Below, piece by piece: positions 34,582-42,810 of a stretch of 64,000 bases of DNA; positions within the stretch are counted from its first letter, which is position 1, and every line of letters begins with the position of its first letter. The notes beneath the pieces were generated by a model. That model saw nothing but the letters and a program-made list of their open reading frames with translations. It made no database searches and was not told where the DNA came from. The position numbers and the translations under genes were made by a program. This stretch comes from Alkaliphilus flagellatus (lineage in GTDB: Bacteria; Bacillota; Clostridia; Peptostreptococcales; Natronincolaceae), in contig NZ_JAHLQK010000003.1 in the NCBI RefSeq assembly GCF_018919215.1, forward strand, positions 372,001 to 436,000, in the 5' to 3' direction.

Positions 34582-34609
34582 TAAAGAAACATCTCAACAT
34601 TACCGATAA
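34582..34609 (+). promoter_or_regulatory. Sigma-28 (SigD) type promoter of flgM
   Basis: TAAA at 34582-34585, 16-nt spacer, ACCGATAA at 34602-34609, against the SigD consensus TAAA-N14-16-GCCGATAT. Predicted RNA start is near 34616, 34 nt before flgM. The spacer overlaps the left arm of the flgM hairpin. Confidence 0.7.
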
Positions 34610-34650
34610 TATTAATGAGAATTAAATCGGAAAAGTTGAGGTGTTTTTTA
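34587..34650 (+). terminator. Long hairpin with T-run overlapping the flgM ribosome site
   Basis: Arms 34587-34598 and 34635-34646 (12 bp, one G-U), with an inner CCGAT/ATCGG stem (34603-34607 with 34626-34630), then a T-run up to the flgM ATG. The right arm includes the flgM SD (TTGAGGTG). It can end read-through from yvyF or hide the SD. RNA started at the sigma-28 promoter lacks the left arm and cannot form it. Confidence 0.65.
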
Positions 34651-34943
34651 TGAAGATTTTTAATAACCCTAATGTAAATAAGGCTATGCAGATATATAAT
34701 AACAAGACTACAGAAAAACTTGGGAATACAAAGGGTGTAGAAAGACCAAAGGATGAATTGCAACTTTCAGACAGAGCAAAGGAATATCAAATTGCTATGA
34801 AAGCTTTTAAAAACTTACCAGAGGTTAGAGAAGAGCTAGTTAGCGAAGTAAAGGATAATATTAAACAAGGAAACTATAACGTAACAGGCGAAGAAATAGC
34901 AGATAAAATTATAGAAAGTGTTATTGTTGATAGAAAGATATAA
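34650..34943 (+). CDS. flgM: Anti-sigma-28 factor FlgM
   Basis: 97 residues from the ATG at 34650. C-terminal half holds the FlgM motif (ELQLSDRAKEYQIAMKAFKNLPEVREELVSEVKDNIKQGNY), including the LPEVRE-type sigma-binding helices. It holds sigma-28 (SigD/FliA) inactive until hook completion. The sigma-28 promoter in front gives feedback on its own inhibitor. Sits between yvyF and flgN as usual. Confidence 0.92.
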   Translation: MKIFNNPNVNKAMQIYNNKTTEKLGNTKGVERPKDELQLSDRAKEYQIAMKAFKNLPEVREELVSEVKDNIKQGNYNVTGEEIADKIIESVIVDRKI

Positions 34944-34991
34944 GAATATAAAAATCTAAAGAAAAAACTCTGTGTTAGGGGTGATAAAAAT

Positions 34992-35486
34992 ATGAAGTCT
35001 ATTGATCAATTAAAGGATACCTTAATAAAAGAAACTGATCTATATACTCAAGTTCTAAAATTAGCAGAAGAAAAGACTAAGGTTATAGTTGCAGGAGATA
35101 TTAAAGTATTAGAAGATATTACAAAAAAAGAACAGCAGTACATTATGAATATGGGTACCTTTGAAAAAATTAGACGATCCATTTTAACTAATATTGCTGA
35201 AGAGTTAAACGTAGAAGCTATAACTACTGTTTCTGAGTTAATTCTTTTTGTTGAAGAAGATGCTGGAAATAAAATTGATCAGCTCAGAAACAATCTATTA
35301 GAAACTATTGCCGATTTAAAGGTGGTTAATGAAGGTAATGAAAAACTTATTAACCAGAGCTTACAGTATATTAATTTTAATTTAGAAGTGCTTACCCACT
35401 CACCAGAGGATGGTAATCGATATAGTAGTAATGCTTCAGAAAATAAAGAAGTGAAGCCTATCAATTTTTTTGATATGCGAGTATAG
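34992..35486 (+). CDS. flgN: Flagellar chaperone FlgN
   Basis: 164 residues, all-helical, coiled coils at about 5-60 and 85-130, as in FlgN. Substrate-specific cytosolic chaperone for FlgK and FlgL, with the two targets encoded next in order. Ribosome site GGGGTGA before ATG. Confidence 0.88.
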   Translation: MKSIDQLKDTLIKETDLYTQVLKLAEEKTKVIVAGDIKVLEDITKKEQQYIMNMGTFEKIRRSILTNIAEELNVEAITTVSELILFVEEDAGNKIDQLRNNLLETIADLKVVNEGNEKLINQSLQYINFNLEVLTHSPEDGNRYSSNASENKEVKPINFFDMRV

Positions 35487-35498
35487 GGGAGGTACAAT

Positions 35499-37004
35499 AT
35501 GAGATCAACATTTTCAGGTTTTAACTCTGCAAGATCAGGACTTTTTGCAGCTCAAAGAGCTATAGATATAACAGGGCATAATCTTGCAAACATTAATACA
35601 AGGGGCTATACCAGACAAAGACTAGAACAAACCGCAAGTACCCCAATGAAGCTATATGGTGGACAAGGTATGTTAGGTACAGGGGTAGATACTACTGCAA
35701 TACATCAGTTAAGAAACGAATTTCTTGATTATAAATATAGAGACGAAGCTAGTGCACTAGGATTTTGGGATGCAAAGGCAGATGGGCTATCTTTTATTGA
35801 ATCTATAATGAACGAACCTTCTGATACAGGTATAAGTAAGGTAATAGACCAGCTCTTCGAGTCATTTCAAGAACTTGGTAAAAATCCAGATAATATAACT
35901 ACTAGAACACTAGTTAGACAAAGGGCAACTACCTTTACTAACTCAATTAATCATATGTATAATCAGCTAGAGAAGATGGCAGTAGATCTTAACTTTGATG
36001 TTAATTCTATGGTTTCTTCTATTAATACATACGGTAAGCAAATAGCTCAACTTAACGATCAAATACTTAGATCTGAAGCAGACGGCAGCAATGCCAATGA
36101 TTTAAGAGATAAAAGAAACCTATTAATAGATGATTTATCTAAAATAGTAGATGTAGAGGTACTAGAGGTAGTTAATCCAGATAATCCAAAGCATAAGCAG
36201 ATGGTAATAAAGGTGGCAGGAAAGCCATTGGTGTACCATAAGGAGTTTACAGGGCTTAAAACAGAAAAGATAGCAAGTAAATTTTTTAATAGCTTTGATA
36301 AACAAATAGATAATTATGAAATTAAATGGGCAGACGGTACAGCATTTGATACTGACAATATTACTGGAGAATTAAAAGCCCTGTTAGTTATGCGTGATGG
36401 TGAAGGTGGAAATGAAAAAGGGGTGCCTTACTATATAAAAGAATTGAATCGTTTTGTAAATGTGTTTGCTAATGAGATTAATAAGATACATCTTAATGGA
36501 TTTGGACTGGATAAAAGTACTGGATTAGGATTTTTTACAGTAGATGGAGTAACTACTGGTGGTAAAACAATTAACGATGATATATTTACAAAGATTAACG
36601 CGTCTAATATTAAGCTAACCGTAGACTTAGAAGACGTAAACAAGATTGCTGCATCTGAACATCCAGATCTTCTTCCAAAGGATGGAACCATTATGTTAGA
36701 AATTAGTGAACTTAGGCATAAACAAAGTATGTTTCAAGAAGGAAAACCAGAAGATTTTATAAAATCTCTAATAGGAACCCTTGGAGTAGAATCAGAAGAA
36801 GCAGAAAGAAGCGCACTTAACCAATTGACCTTGCTAAGTGAAATCGAAAATAGAAGACAATCAATATCAGGAGTTTGGCAGGATGAAGAGCTTTCAAATA
36901 TGGTTAAATTTCAACATGCTTACAATGCTTCAGCTAGAATGATAACAACAATAGATGAAATGCTAGATGTAGTTATAAATAAAATAGGCATAGTAGGCAG
37001 ATAG
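35499..37004 (+). CDS. flgK: Flagellar hook-associated protein 1, FlgK
   Basis: 501 residues. Start SGFNSARSGLFAAQRAIDITGHNLANINTRGYTRQR is the FlgK N-terminal D0 region; the C-terminal helix (NMVKFQHAYNASARMITTIDEMLD) matches the D0 partner. First hook-filament junction protein, exported by the flagellar type III system with FlgN. 12 nt after the flgN stop, 12 nt before flgL. Confidence 0.95.
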   Translation: MRSTFSGFNSARSGLFAAQRAIDITGHNLANINTRGYTRQRLEQTASTPMKLYGGQGMLGTGVDTTAIHQLRNEFLDYKYRDEASALGFWDAKADGLSFIESIMNEPSDTGISKVIDQLFESFQELGKNPDNITTRTLVRQRATTFTNSINHMYNQLEKMAVDLNFDVNSMVSSINTYGKQIAQLNDQILRSEADGSNANDLRDKRNLLIDDLSKIVDVEVLEVVNPDNPKHKQMVIKVAGKPLVYHKEFTGLKTEKIASKFFNSFDKQIDNYEIKWADGTAFDTDNITGELKALLVMRDGEGGNEKGVPYYIKELNRFVNVFANEINKIHLNGFGLDKSTGLGFFTVDGVTTGGKTINDDIFTKINASNIKLTVDLEDVNKIAASEHPDLLPKDGTIMLEISELRHKQSMFQEGKPEDFIKSLIGTLGVESEEAERSALNQLTLLSEIENRRQSISGVWQDEELSNMVKFQHAYNASARMITTIDEMLDVVINKIGIVGR

Positions 37005-37016
37005 GAGGGTTAAATT

Positions 37017-37952
37017 ATGCGTGTAACTAATAATATGATGATTTCAAATATGACTCGAAATCTACAGACAAACATAAGAAGGCTTGCCAAAACAGAATTG
37101 CAGTACAATACAGGAAAAAGGATACATAAGCCTTCTGATGATCCGGTAGGGATTACAAGAAGTCTAAAGCTTACAGCAGATATAAGTGAGCTACATCAGT
37201 TTAAGAAGAATGTACAAGATGCACTATCTTGGGTAGAAAATACGGAAGATACTGTAATAGGATATACAGAAGTGCTTAAAAGACTGCGTGATCTAACAGA
37301 GCAAGCTGCAAATGGAGTTTTAACAGATGAAGAAACAAAAAAGATAAAAAGTGAAGTTGCAGAACTAAAACAACAAATTATTAGCCAAGGAAATACAGCT
37401 TATTCTGGAAACTATATTTTTTCTGGGAAAAATACGGATACTAAGCTTTTTGATGAAAACGGTAATTATACGATGGGTTTAGATGCTGCAAGACCTGGTG
37501 TAACAGATCTGCATACAATTAAATTTCAAATAGGTGTGGGTGAAACTATAAACATAAATACTTTAGGAACTTCCCTGTTTGAAATAGACCCAACGGCACC
37601 TGGAGGAGGAAATAAAGCAGGTATTATTACTCTTGTAGAAGACATAGAAGATCTTCTAGAAGATGGTAACTCAACGAAAGAGTTGACGGATAAACTAGGT
37701 GAAATCGACAAATACATAGACAAAGCCCTTACAATAAGAGGGGATATAGGTGCAAGAGTAAATAGATTAGAACTAATAGTAAACAGAATAGAAGATGATG
37801 TAATCAACCTTAGAGCACTAAAGTCCAAAATAGAAGATATAGACCAAGCAGAAACTGCCATACAACTAATGAACGAAGAAAATGTTTATAGAGCATCCTT
37901 GCAGGTTGGTGCAAGAATAATTCAGCCATCACTCTTGGATTTTTTAAGATAG
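37017..37952 (+). CDS. flgL: Flagellar hook-associated protein 3, FlgL
   Basis: 311 residues with flagellin-like coiled-coil ends (MRVTNNMMISNMTRNLQTN start and helix near the C-terminus). Second junction protein, between FlgK and the filament. In Bacillus fliW and csrA follow flgL; here neither is present before hag. Confidence 0.95.
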   Translation: MRVTNNMMISNMTRNLQTNIRRLAKTELQYNTGKRIHKPSDDPVGITRSLKLTADISELHQFKKNVQDALSWVENTEDTVIGYTEVLKRLRDLTEQAANGVLTDEETKKIKSEVAELKQQIISQGNTAYSGNYIFSGKNTDTKLFDENGNYTMGLDAARPGVTDLHTIKFQIGVGETININTLGTSLFEIDPTAPGGGNKAGIITLVEDIEDLLEDGNSTKELTDKLGEIDKYIDKALTIRGDIGARVNRLELIVNRIEDDVINLRALKSKIEDIDQAETAIQLMNEENVYRASLQVGARIIQPSLLDFLR

Positions 37953-38041
37953 ATTAAAATAATTATAGATGAATAATGGCTAATATAGAAATAAAATTAG
38001 AAGATTAGACAAAAAAACATAAAAAATTTTACTTTTTACTA

Positions 38042-38068
38042 TAAAGTTATATTAGCTTGTACCGATAT
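38042..38068 (+). promoter_or_regulatory. Sigma-28 (SigD) type promoter of hag
   Basis: TAAA at 38042-38045, 15-nt spacer, ACCGATAT at 38061-38068. Near-perfect consensus. Predicted start near 38075, giving a leader of about 115 nt. Confidence 0.88.
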
Positions 38069-38086
38069 ATATTATGTAAGCAAATA

Positions 38087-38126
38087 AACTTCCTAATCTA
38101 CAACGCCGGCAGTAGGTTAGAAAGTT
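38087..38126 (+). other. 15-bp hairpin at the 5' end of the hag leader
   Basis: Arms 38087-38101 and 38112-38126 with one mismatch and one wobble, 10-nt loop. Its position near the RNA 5' end suggests stabilisation of the abundant flagellin mRNA. Confidence 0.6.
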
Positions 38127-38143
38127 TTAAAAATTGACCTATA

Positions 38144-38182
38144 GGCAAGGATGCCGAGGGCAAATATAAAATTCAAGGAGGA
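38144..38182 (+). promoter_or_regulatory. CsrA-like binding sites in the hag leader
   Basis: GGCA-AGGA-TGCC (38144-38155) puts AGGA in the loop of a stem that continues as CCT/AGG (38138-38140 with 38157-38159), as in high-affinity CsrA sites. A second AAGGAGGA (38175-38182) is the SD itself. The pair resembles the BS2/BS1 arrangement of B. subtilis hag, where CsrA blocks flagellin translation. The csrA gene is not in the window. Confidence 0.6.
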
Positions 38183-38189
38183 ATAAACA

Positions 38190-39011
38190 ATGAGAATTAA
38201 TAACAACTTAATGGCAATGAACACTCACAGACAATTAGGAATCGCTAACAACGCTGGAGCAAAATCAATGGAGAAATTATCTTCAGGATACAGAATCAAT
38301 AGAGCAGGAGATGACGCAGCTGGTCTATCTATCTCTGAAAAAATGAGAGGACAAATTAGAGGTCTTACTCAAGCATCAAGAAATGCTCAAGACGGTATTT
38401 CTTTAATTCAAACTGCAGAAGGTGCAATGGATGAAGTTCATGCAATGCTTCAAAGAATGAGAGAACTTGCAGTACAATCAGCTAATGATACAAATGATGT
38501 TGATGTTGATAGAGCAGCTCTTCAAGCAGAAGTAGATCAGCTGCTAACAGAAATTAACTCTGTATCAGAAAGAACAGAATTTAACGGAATGAAATTATTA
38601 GATGGAAGTTTTTCTGGAAAGATTTTTCACATAGGTGCTAATGAAGGCCAAAACATGGAAGTTACAATTGCTAAAATGGATACTTCAGCTTCAGGATTAA
38701 GTGTATCTGGACTTAGCATTGCAACTCAGTCAGGTGCAAATAGTGCAATTGAAACTGTAAATGATGCTATAAAAACTTTATCAACAAGAAGATCAGAGTT
38801 AGGAGCTATTCAAAACAGATTAGAGCATACTATTAAAAACTTAGACAATGCTGCTGAAAATCTACAAGCTGCAGAATCTAGAGTTAGAGACGTAGATATG
38901 GCTAAAGAAATGATGGAGCAAACAAGACAAAATATTTTACAACAAGCTTCTACAGCTATGCTTGCACAAGCAAACCAAGCTCCTCAAACAGTACTTCAAT
39001 TATTAAGATAA
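38190..39011 (+). CDS. hag: Flagellin
   Basis: 273 residues, short for a flagellin, with conserved D0/D1 N-terminus ([45 protein letters not shown]) and C-terminus ([13 protein letters not shown], ending LLR). The middle (about 125-195) is a minimal, Ser/Thr-rich surface domain, a likely O-glycosylation target. Main filament subunit. SD AAGGAGGA, sigma-28 promoter and CsrA-like sites upstream, strong terminator downstream. Confidence 0.97.
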   Translation: MRINNNLMAMNTHRQLGIANNAGAKSMEKLSSGYRINRAGDDAAGLSISEKMRGQIRGLTQASRNAQDGISLIQTAEGAMDEVHAMLQRMRELAVQSANDTNDVDVDRAALQAEVDQLLTEINSVSERTEFNGMKLLDGSFSGKIFHIGANEGQNMEVTIAKMDTSASGLSVSGLSIATQSGANSAIETVNDAIKTLSTRRSELGAIQNRLEHTIKNLDNAAENLQAAESRVRDVDMAKEMMEQTRQNILQQASTAMLAQANQAPQTVLQLLR

Positions 39012-39031
39012 TTAAACAAAATCAAATTAAC

Positions 39032-39062
39032 AAAAAGACTGGGTTTAGCCCAGTCTTTTTGC
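39032..39062 (+). terminator. Rho-independent terminator of hag
   Basis: 12-bp perfect stem (39032-39043 with 39049-39060), TTTAG loop, five T residues at the end of the right arm. Confidence 0.9.
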
Positions 39063-39269
39063 GATATTAGAGATTTTTGTATGTATTATAAAAATAATAT
39101 AAATATACTTTCAAAAAATATCCTAAAATAATGCTAAAGTATAGGAAACAAAATTAGTAACTCTAAAAGAAACTATATAAAAACATTTAAATAAAGATAT
39201 TAATGAAAAACTAAGTTTAATAAAATCCTTAAATATTTAAAGATATTTTATTATTTTTAGTGAAAAAGA
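39061..39269. other. AT-rich gap between hag terminator and island promoter
   Basis: The 318-nt interval between hag and the next gene holds the hag terminator, this A/T-only-looking stretch, and then the island promoter. I see no gene, further hairpin or second promoter with a good -35/-10 pair. Confidence 0.7.
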
Positions 39270-39296
39270 TAAAAAAATTGCTATTCTTGTCGATAT
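39270..39296 (+). promoter_or_regulatory. Sigma-28 (SigD) type promoter of the glycosylation island
   Basis: TAAA at 39270-39273, 15-nt spacer, GTCGATAT at 39289-39296 (consensus GCCGATAT). The RNA should start near 39303, in an (AT) repeat. It would place the first island genes with late flagellar genes. Confidence 0.75.
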
Positions 39297-39309
39297 ATAT
39301 ATATATATA
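39293..39309 (+). repeat. (AT)8 tract in the island promoter
   Basis: Eight AT units plus A (39293-39309) begin within the sigma-28 -10 element and run to the start site. Length changes would alter the start region and leader. Confidence 0.9.
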
Positions 39310-39329
39310 ACTTTTTGGAGGTAATTTTA

Positions 39330-39959
39330 ATGAAAATACATATATTGAATCAAACCTTAGAATATGAAAACAATCAAAATATAATTGATGATGTATTTAA
39401 ACAAATTAATAAGAAAGTATCTAATTCAAATTTAATATTTAGCCATTTATATATAGATGGACAAGATATATATTCAGATTTCTATGATTATTTTCTAGAT
39501 AATATAAAAGTAATACAAGAAGTAAAAGTAATAACTAAAACAGTAAAGGAATTATCTGAGGAAATAATGTTATCCACATTAGACTATATTGAAAGAGCTG
39601 TTCCTGAAATAGAAATATTATCTAATGAATTTTATAAAACTCCAACTCAAAGTACATGGAATAAATTATCTGATTTGTTTGAAGGGTTTAATTGGATTAT
39701 AAGTTCTTTTGTAGGCATAGATTCTAATACTGATCTAAAAAATATAATTAATAATTATGAAGAATGGAATATTTATGCACAGAATGTATATTCACTTAAG
39801 GATTTAATAGTAGAATTTGAAGATATAATGCAGAATAATGATTTAGTTTCTGTGGCTGATATACTTTCATATGAAATTATACCATTATTTAATAGTATGA
39901 AAGAAAAATTAGAAAAGTTAGTATATAGGGAGGCAAACCTAAATGCTAATGATAGATAA
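39330..39959 (+). CDS. Hypothetical protein, flagellar glycosylation locus
   Basis: 209 residues from the ATG at 39330 (TTGGAGGT 7 nt ahead; a TTG inside the SD is ruled out). Mostly helical and acidic, no membrane segment or signal peptide; an N-terminal beta-like stretch (KIHILNQTLEY) then long helices (about 65-200). I do not recognise a domain. It overlaps the Maf gene by 17 nt, so it is translationally coupled with it, and both follow the sigma-28 promoter. A chaperone or scaffold for flagellin or for Maf is a guess from position. Confidence 0.7.
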   Translation: MKIHILNQTLEYENNQNIIDDVFKQINKKVSNSNLIFSHLYIDGQDIYSDFYDYFLDNIKVIQEVKVITKTVKELSEEIMLSTLDYIERAVPEIEILSNEFYKTPTQSTWNKLSDLFEGFNWIISSFVGIDSNTDLKNIINNYEEWNIYAQNVYSLKDLIVEFEDIMQNNDLVSVADILSYEIIPLFNSMKEKLEKLVYREANLNANDR

Positions 39960-41826
39960 TATAAATATACTAAAGAGGGTATATCTAAACACATGGAAGA
40001 GGATAAAGTCTTTAGAAGATAGTATAAATAAGGATTTAATAAAACTTGAAGAAACACGAAAAGGACAGAATACTCTTTTTTGCGAAAAAGAAGGAAGAAA
40101 GACTTATATTCACAGTAAATATGATCCTGTAAGAGAAGCAGAAGCAATAATACAAGAATATAAAGATATAAAAGACGACGCAACAATAATTTTTTATGGG
40201 ACAGGCTTAGGCTATCATATAGATATATTTTTGGAGAAATATCCTAATATAAATTACTATATATACGAACCAGTGCCAGAATTATTATATCAATATTTGA
40301 ATAATAAGTCTTTAGAAGGATTGAAAGGTAAAAATTTAAAGGATATAGTATTAGGTACAGATATTCAAGATACAGTAATATTCTTAAATAATATTATTGA
40401 TAAAAATAGAAAAGATATTATTTTAGTTGAATTTCCAGTACATAAACAGATGTTCCCTAAAGAATATGAGAATTTTTTAGATTTGTTTAAAACAATAGTT
40501 AAAGATAAAAGGGCTATCATACATACAGATTATGCATTTCAAGAAAGATGGATAATAAATAGCATGAAAAACTTTAAATACGTGCTATCTACTCCTAATA
40601 TACTTATAGAAAAAAAGGGAGAGTTTAAAAACAAACCAGCTATTTTAGTGGCGGCAGGACCATCTTTAAATGAGGAAATAGAAAATATTAGGTATATTAA
40701 AGAAAATGGATTAGCTTATATATTTAGTGTAGGATCAGCTATAAATACACTTATGTATAATAATATATATCCAGATGCAGCAACTACATATGATCCAACA
40801 GAAAGAAATCAAATAGTTTTTGAAAAAGTTAATGAAATGAAAATAAGAGATATACCTATGATATTTGGGACTTCAGTTGGCTATGAAACACTGGAAAACT
40901 ATTTAGGTAATAAATATCATATGATAACTTCTCAGGATACTATAGCTAATTATTATTTAAAAACCAAAGAAAATCAGTCTATAAACATAGTACAAGATGC
41001 TCCTTCAATAGCAGTCGTAACTTTTCAACTGTTAAGTGATTTAGGATTTAATCCTATCATACTTGTAGGTCAAAATTTAGGATATATAGGGAAAGAAAAA
41101 CATTCAGAAGGAGTACATTATAGCAAACAATTAACTGAAGAAGAAATAGAAAAAGGTATATGGGTAAAAGACGTATATGGCAATGAAATTTTAGCTGATG
41201 ATGGCTTTAATAGAATGAGACAACATATGGAATTTTATATAGGTAAGCTTTTAAATACAAGAGTTATTAATACAACTAAAGGTGGAGCTCATATAGAAGG
41301 GGCAGAATTTATTGAATTAGAGACAGTGATGAAAAATGATTTAACAGAGAAAATAGTAGAAGATAATTGGTTAAATGGAGATAAGACAAGTTATGATGAA
41401 AAATATTTAGATTTTAAATTAAGAAAAATGGATATAGAATATGATAAAGCACTAAAAACTAATAAAAATTATAAAAATATATTAAATAAAATAGATAGAT
41501 CTATTAATAATAGAAATTTTTCTCAGACAGAGAATCTTTATATTAAACTTGACAAAGAGTTAAGAAAAATAGAAAACAATGATTTCTACAAAACTTTTAT
41601 ACTGCCTATGAATAGAGTTCAATATAAAACGCTAGTAGACAGTATAGATAGATTAAATGAAATAAATAATCACTATAATAAAGGGAAAAAGATAGTTGAA
41701 AGCTTTAGAAGATTTATGGATATATGTGAGCAATGTATAGAGGCGATAAAACCAATATATGAAGAGATGAAGAAAGACATAGAATATATAAATCAGAGTA
41801 ATGAAGAGGGTGAAAAATATGTCTAA
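39943..41826 (+). CDS. maf: Maf/DUF115 flagellin glycosyltransferase
   Basis: 627 residues. Central DUF115 (6-hydroxymethylpterin pyrophosphokinase MptE-like) domain at about 220-400, with AAGPSLNEEIENI, YPDAATTYDPT and GQNLGY motifs. Maf (motility-associated factor) proteins attach nonulosonic acids to flagellin before export, in the cytoplasm; they are close to legionaminic or pseudaminic genes. Here it lies directly ahead of a leg set. The C-terminus (about 450-627) is helical, probable flagellin-binding. ATG with GGGAGG ahead. The protein ends overlapping legB by 8 nt. Confidence 0.88.
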   Translation: MLMIDNINILKRVYLNTWKRIKSLEDSINKDLIKLEETRKGQNTLFCEKEGRKTYIHSKYDPVREAEAIIQEYKDIKDDATIIFYGTGLGYHIDIFLEKYPNINYYIYEPVPELLYQYLNNKSLEGLKGKNLKDIVLGTDIQDTVIFLNNIIDKNRKDIILVEFPVHKQMFPKEYENFLDLFKTIVKDKRAIIHTDYAFQERWIINSMKNFKYVLSTPNILIEKKGEFKNKPAILVAAGPSLNEEIENIRYIKENGLAYIFSVGSAINTLMYNNIYPDAATTYDPTERNQIVFEKVNEMKIRDIPMIFGTSVGYETLENYLGNKYHMITSQDTIANYYLKTKENQSINIVQDAPSIAVVTFQLLSDLGFNPIILVGQNLGYIGKEKHSEGVHYSKQLTEEEIEKGIWVKDVYGNEILADDGFNRMRQHMEFYIGKLLNTRVINTTKGGAHIEGAEFIELETVMKNDLTEKIVEDNWLNGDKTSYDEKYLDFKLRKMDIEYDKALKTNKNYKNILNKIDRSINNRNFSQTENLYIKLDKELRKIENNDFYKTFILPMNRVQYKTLVDSIDRLNEINNHYNKGKKIVESFRRFMDICEQCIEAIKPIYEEMKKDIEYINQSNEEGEKYV

Positions 41827-42799
41827 AATTTTAGTAACAGGAGCAGATGGTTTTATAGGAAGTCACTTAGTTGAGAGCTTAATAGAAAAAGGTAATAAAG
41901 TTAGGGCTTTTGTATATTATAATTCATTTAATACTTGGGGATGGCTAGATACATTGCCAAAGAATATATTGAAAGAAGTAGAAGTTTTTACAGGAGATAT
42001 TAGAGATCCTAATGGAGTGAGAGAAGCTATGAAAGAAATAGATGAAGCTTACCATCTTGCAGCACTTATTGCCATTCCATTTAGTTATCATTCTCCCGAT
42101 TCTTATGTGGACACAAATATTAAGGGAACACTGAATGTTCTTCAAGCAGCTAAAGATTTACATACATCAAGAATTTTAGTTACTTCTACGTCTGAAGTAT
42201 ATGGAACTGCTCAATATGTTCCTATAGACGAAAAGCACCCTTTTCAAGGACAATCTCCTTATTCAGCAACTAAAATAGGAGCAGATAGAATTGCAGAGTC
42301 ATTTTACAGAAGCTTTGATATGCCTATTACTATAGTCAGACCATTTAATACATATGGACCGAGACAGTCAGCTAGAGCTGTAATACCTACTATAATTACG
42401 CAGTTATTAGCGGGCAAAGAAGAAATAAGGTTGGGTTCACTAACTCCTACGAGAGATTTTAATTATGTGAAAGATACGGTTAATGGCTTTATAGAAATTG
42501 CTAAATCAGATAAAGCAATAGGTGAAGAAATTAATATAGCAACTCAACAAGAAATTTCAATAGGACAATTAGCTGAAGAGATGATTAATCAGATCAATCC
42601 TAATGCCCAAATTATATGTGATGAACAAAGATTAAGGCCTGAAAATAGTGAGGTAAATAGACTTTTAGGATCTAATGAGAAAATAAAACAGTTTACAAGT
42701 TGGGAGCCTAAATATAATCTCAAAACTGGTTTAGCAGAAACTATAGAATGGCTAAAAAATAATCTAGATAGATACAAGACTGATATCTATAATATATAG
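41819..42799 (+). CDS. legB: GDP-N-acetylglucosamine 4,6-dehydratase LegB
   Basis: 326 residues of the extended SDR family from the ATG at 41819 (AGAGGGTG upstream). NAD motif GADGFIGSHL at 8-17, catalytic YxxxK in YSATKIGAD with the upstream STSEVYG. It takes NDP-GlcNAc to the 4-keto-6-deoxy sugar. The ptmE gene nearby makes the GDP donor more likely than UDP. First enzyme of the legionaminic acid set, overlapping maf by 8 nt. Confidence 0.85.
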   Translation: MSKILVTGADGFIGSHLVESLIEKGNKVRAFVYYNSFNTWGWLDTLPKNILKEVEVFTGDIRDPNGVREAMKEIDEAYHLAALIAIPFSYHSPDSYVDTNIKGTLNVLQAAKDLHTSRILVTSTSEVYGTAQYVPIDEKHPFQGQSPYSATKIGADRIAESFYRSFDMPITIVRPFNTYGPRQSARAVIPTIITQLLAGKEEIRLGSLTPTRDFNYVKDTVNGFIEIAKSDKAIGEEINIATQQEISIGQLAEEMINQINPNAQIICDEQRLRPENSEVNRLLGSNEKIKQFTSWEPKYNLKTGLAETIEWLKNNLDRYKTDIYNI

Positions 42800-42810
42800 G
42801 AGAATTGACT

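Noticed and set aside
38075-38189. c-di-GMP riboswitch in the hag leader
   Set aside because: Two stems do not match the GEMM-I or class II core motifs; CsrA-like loop is a better reading.
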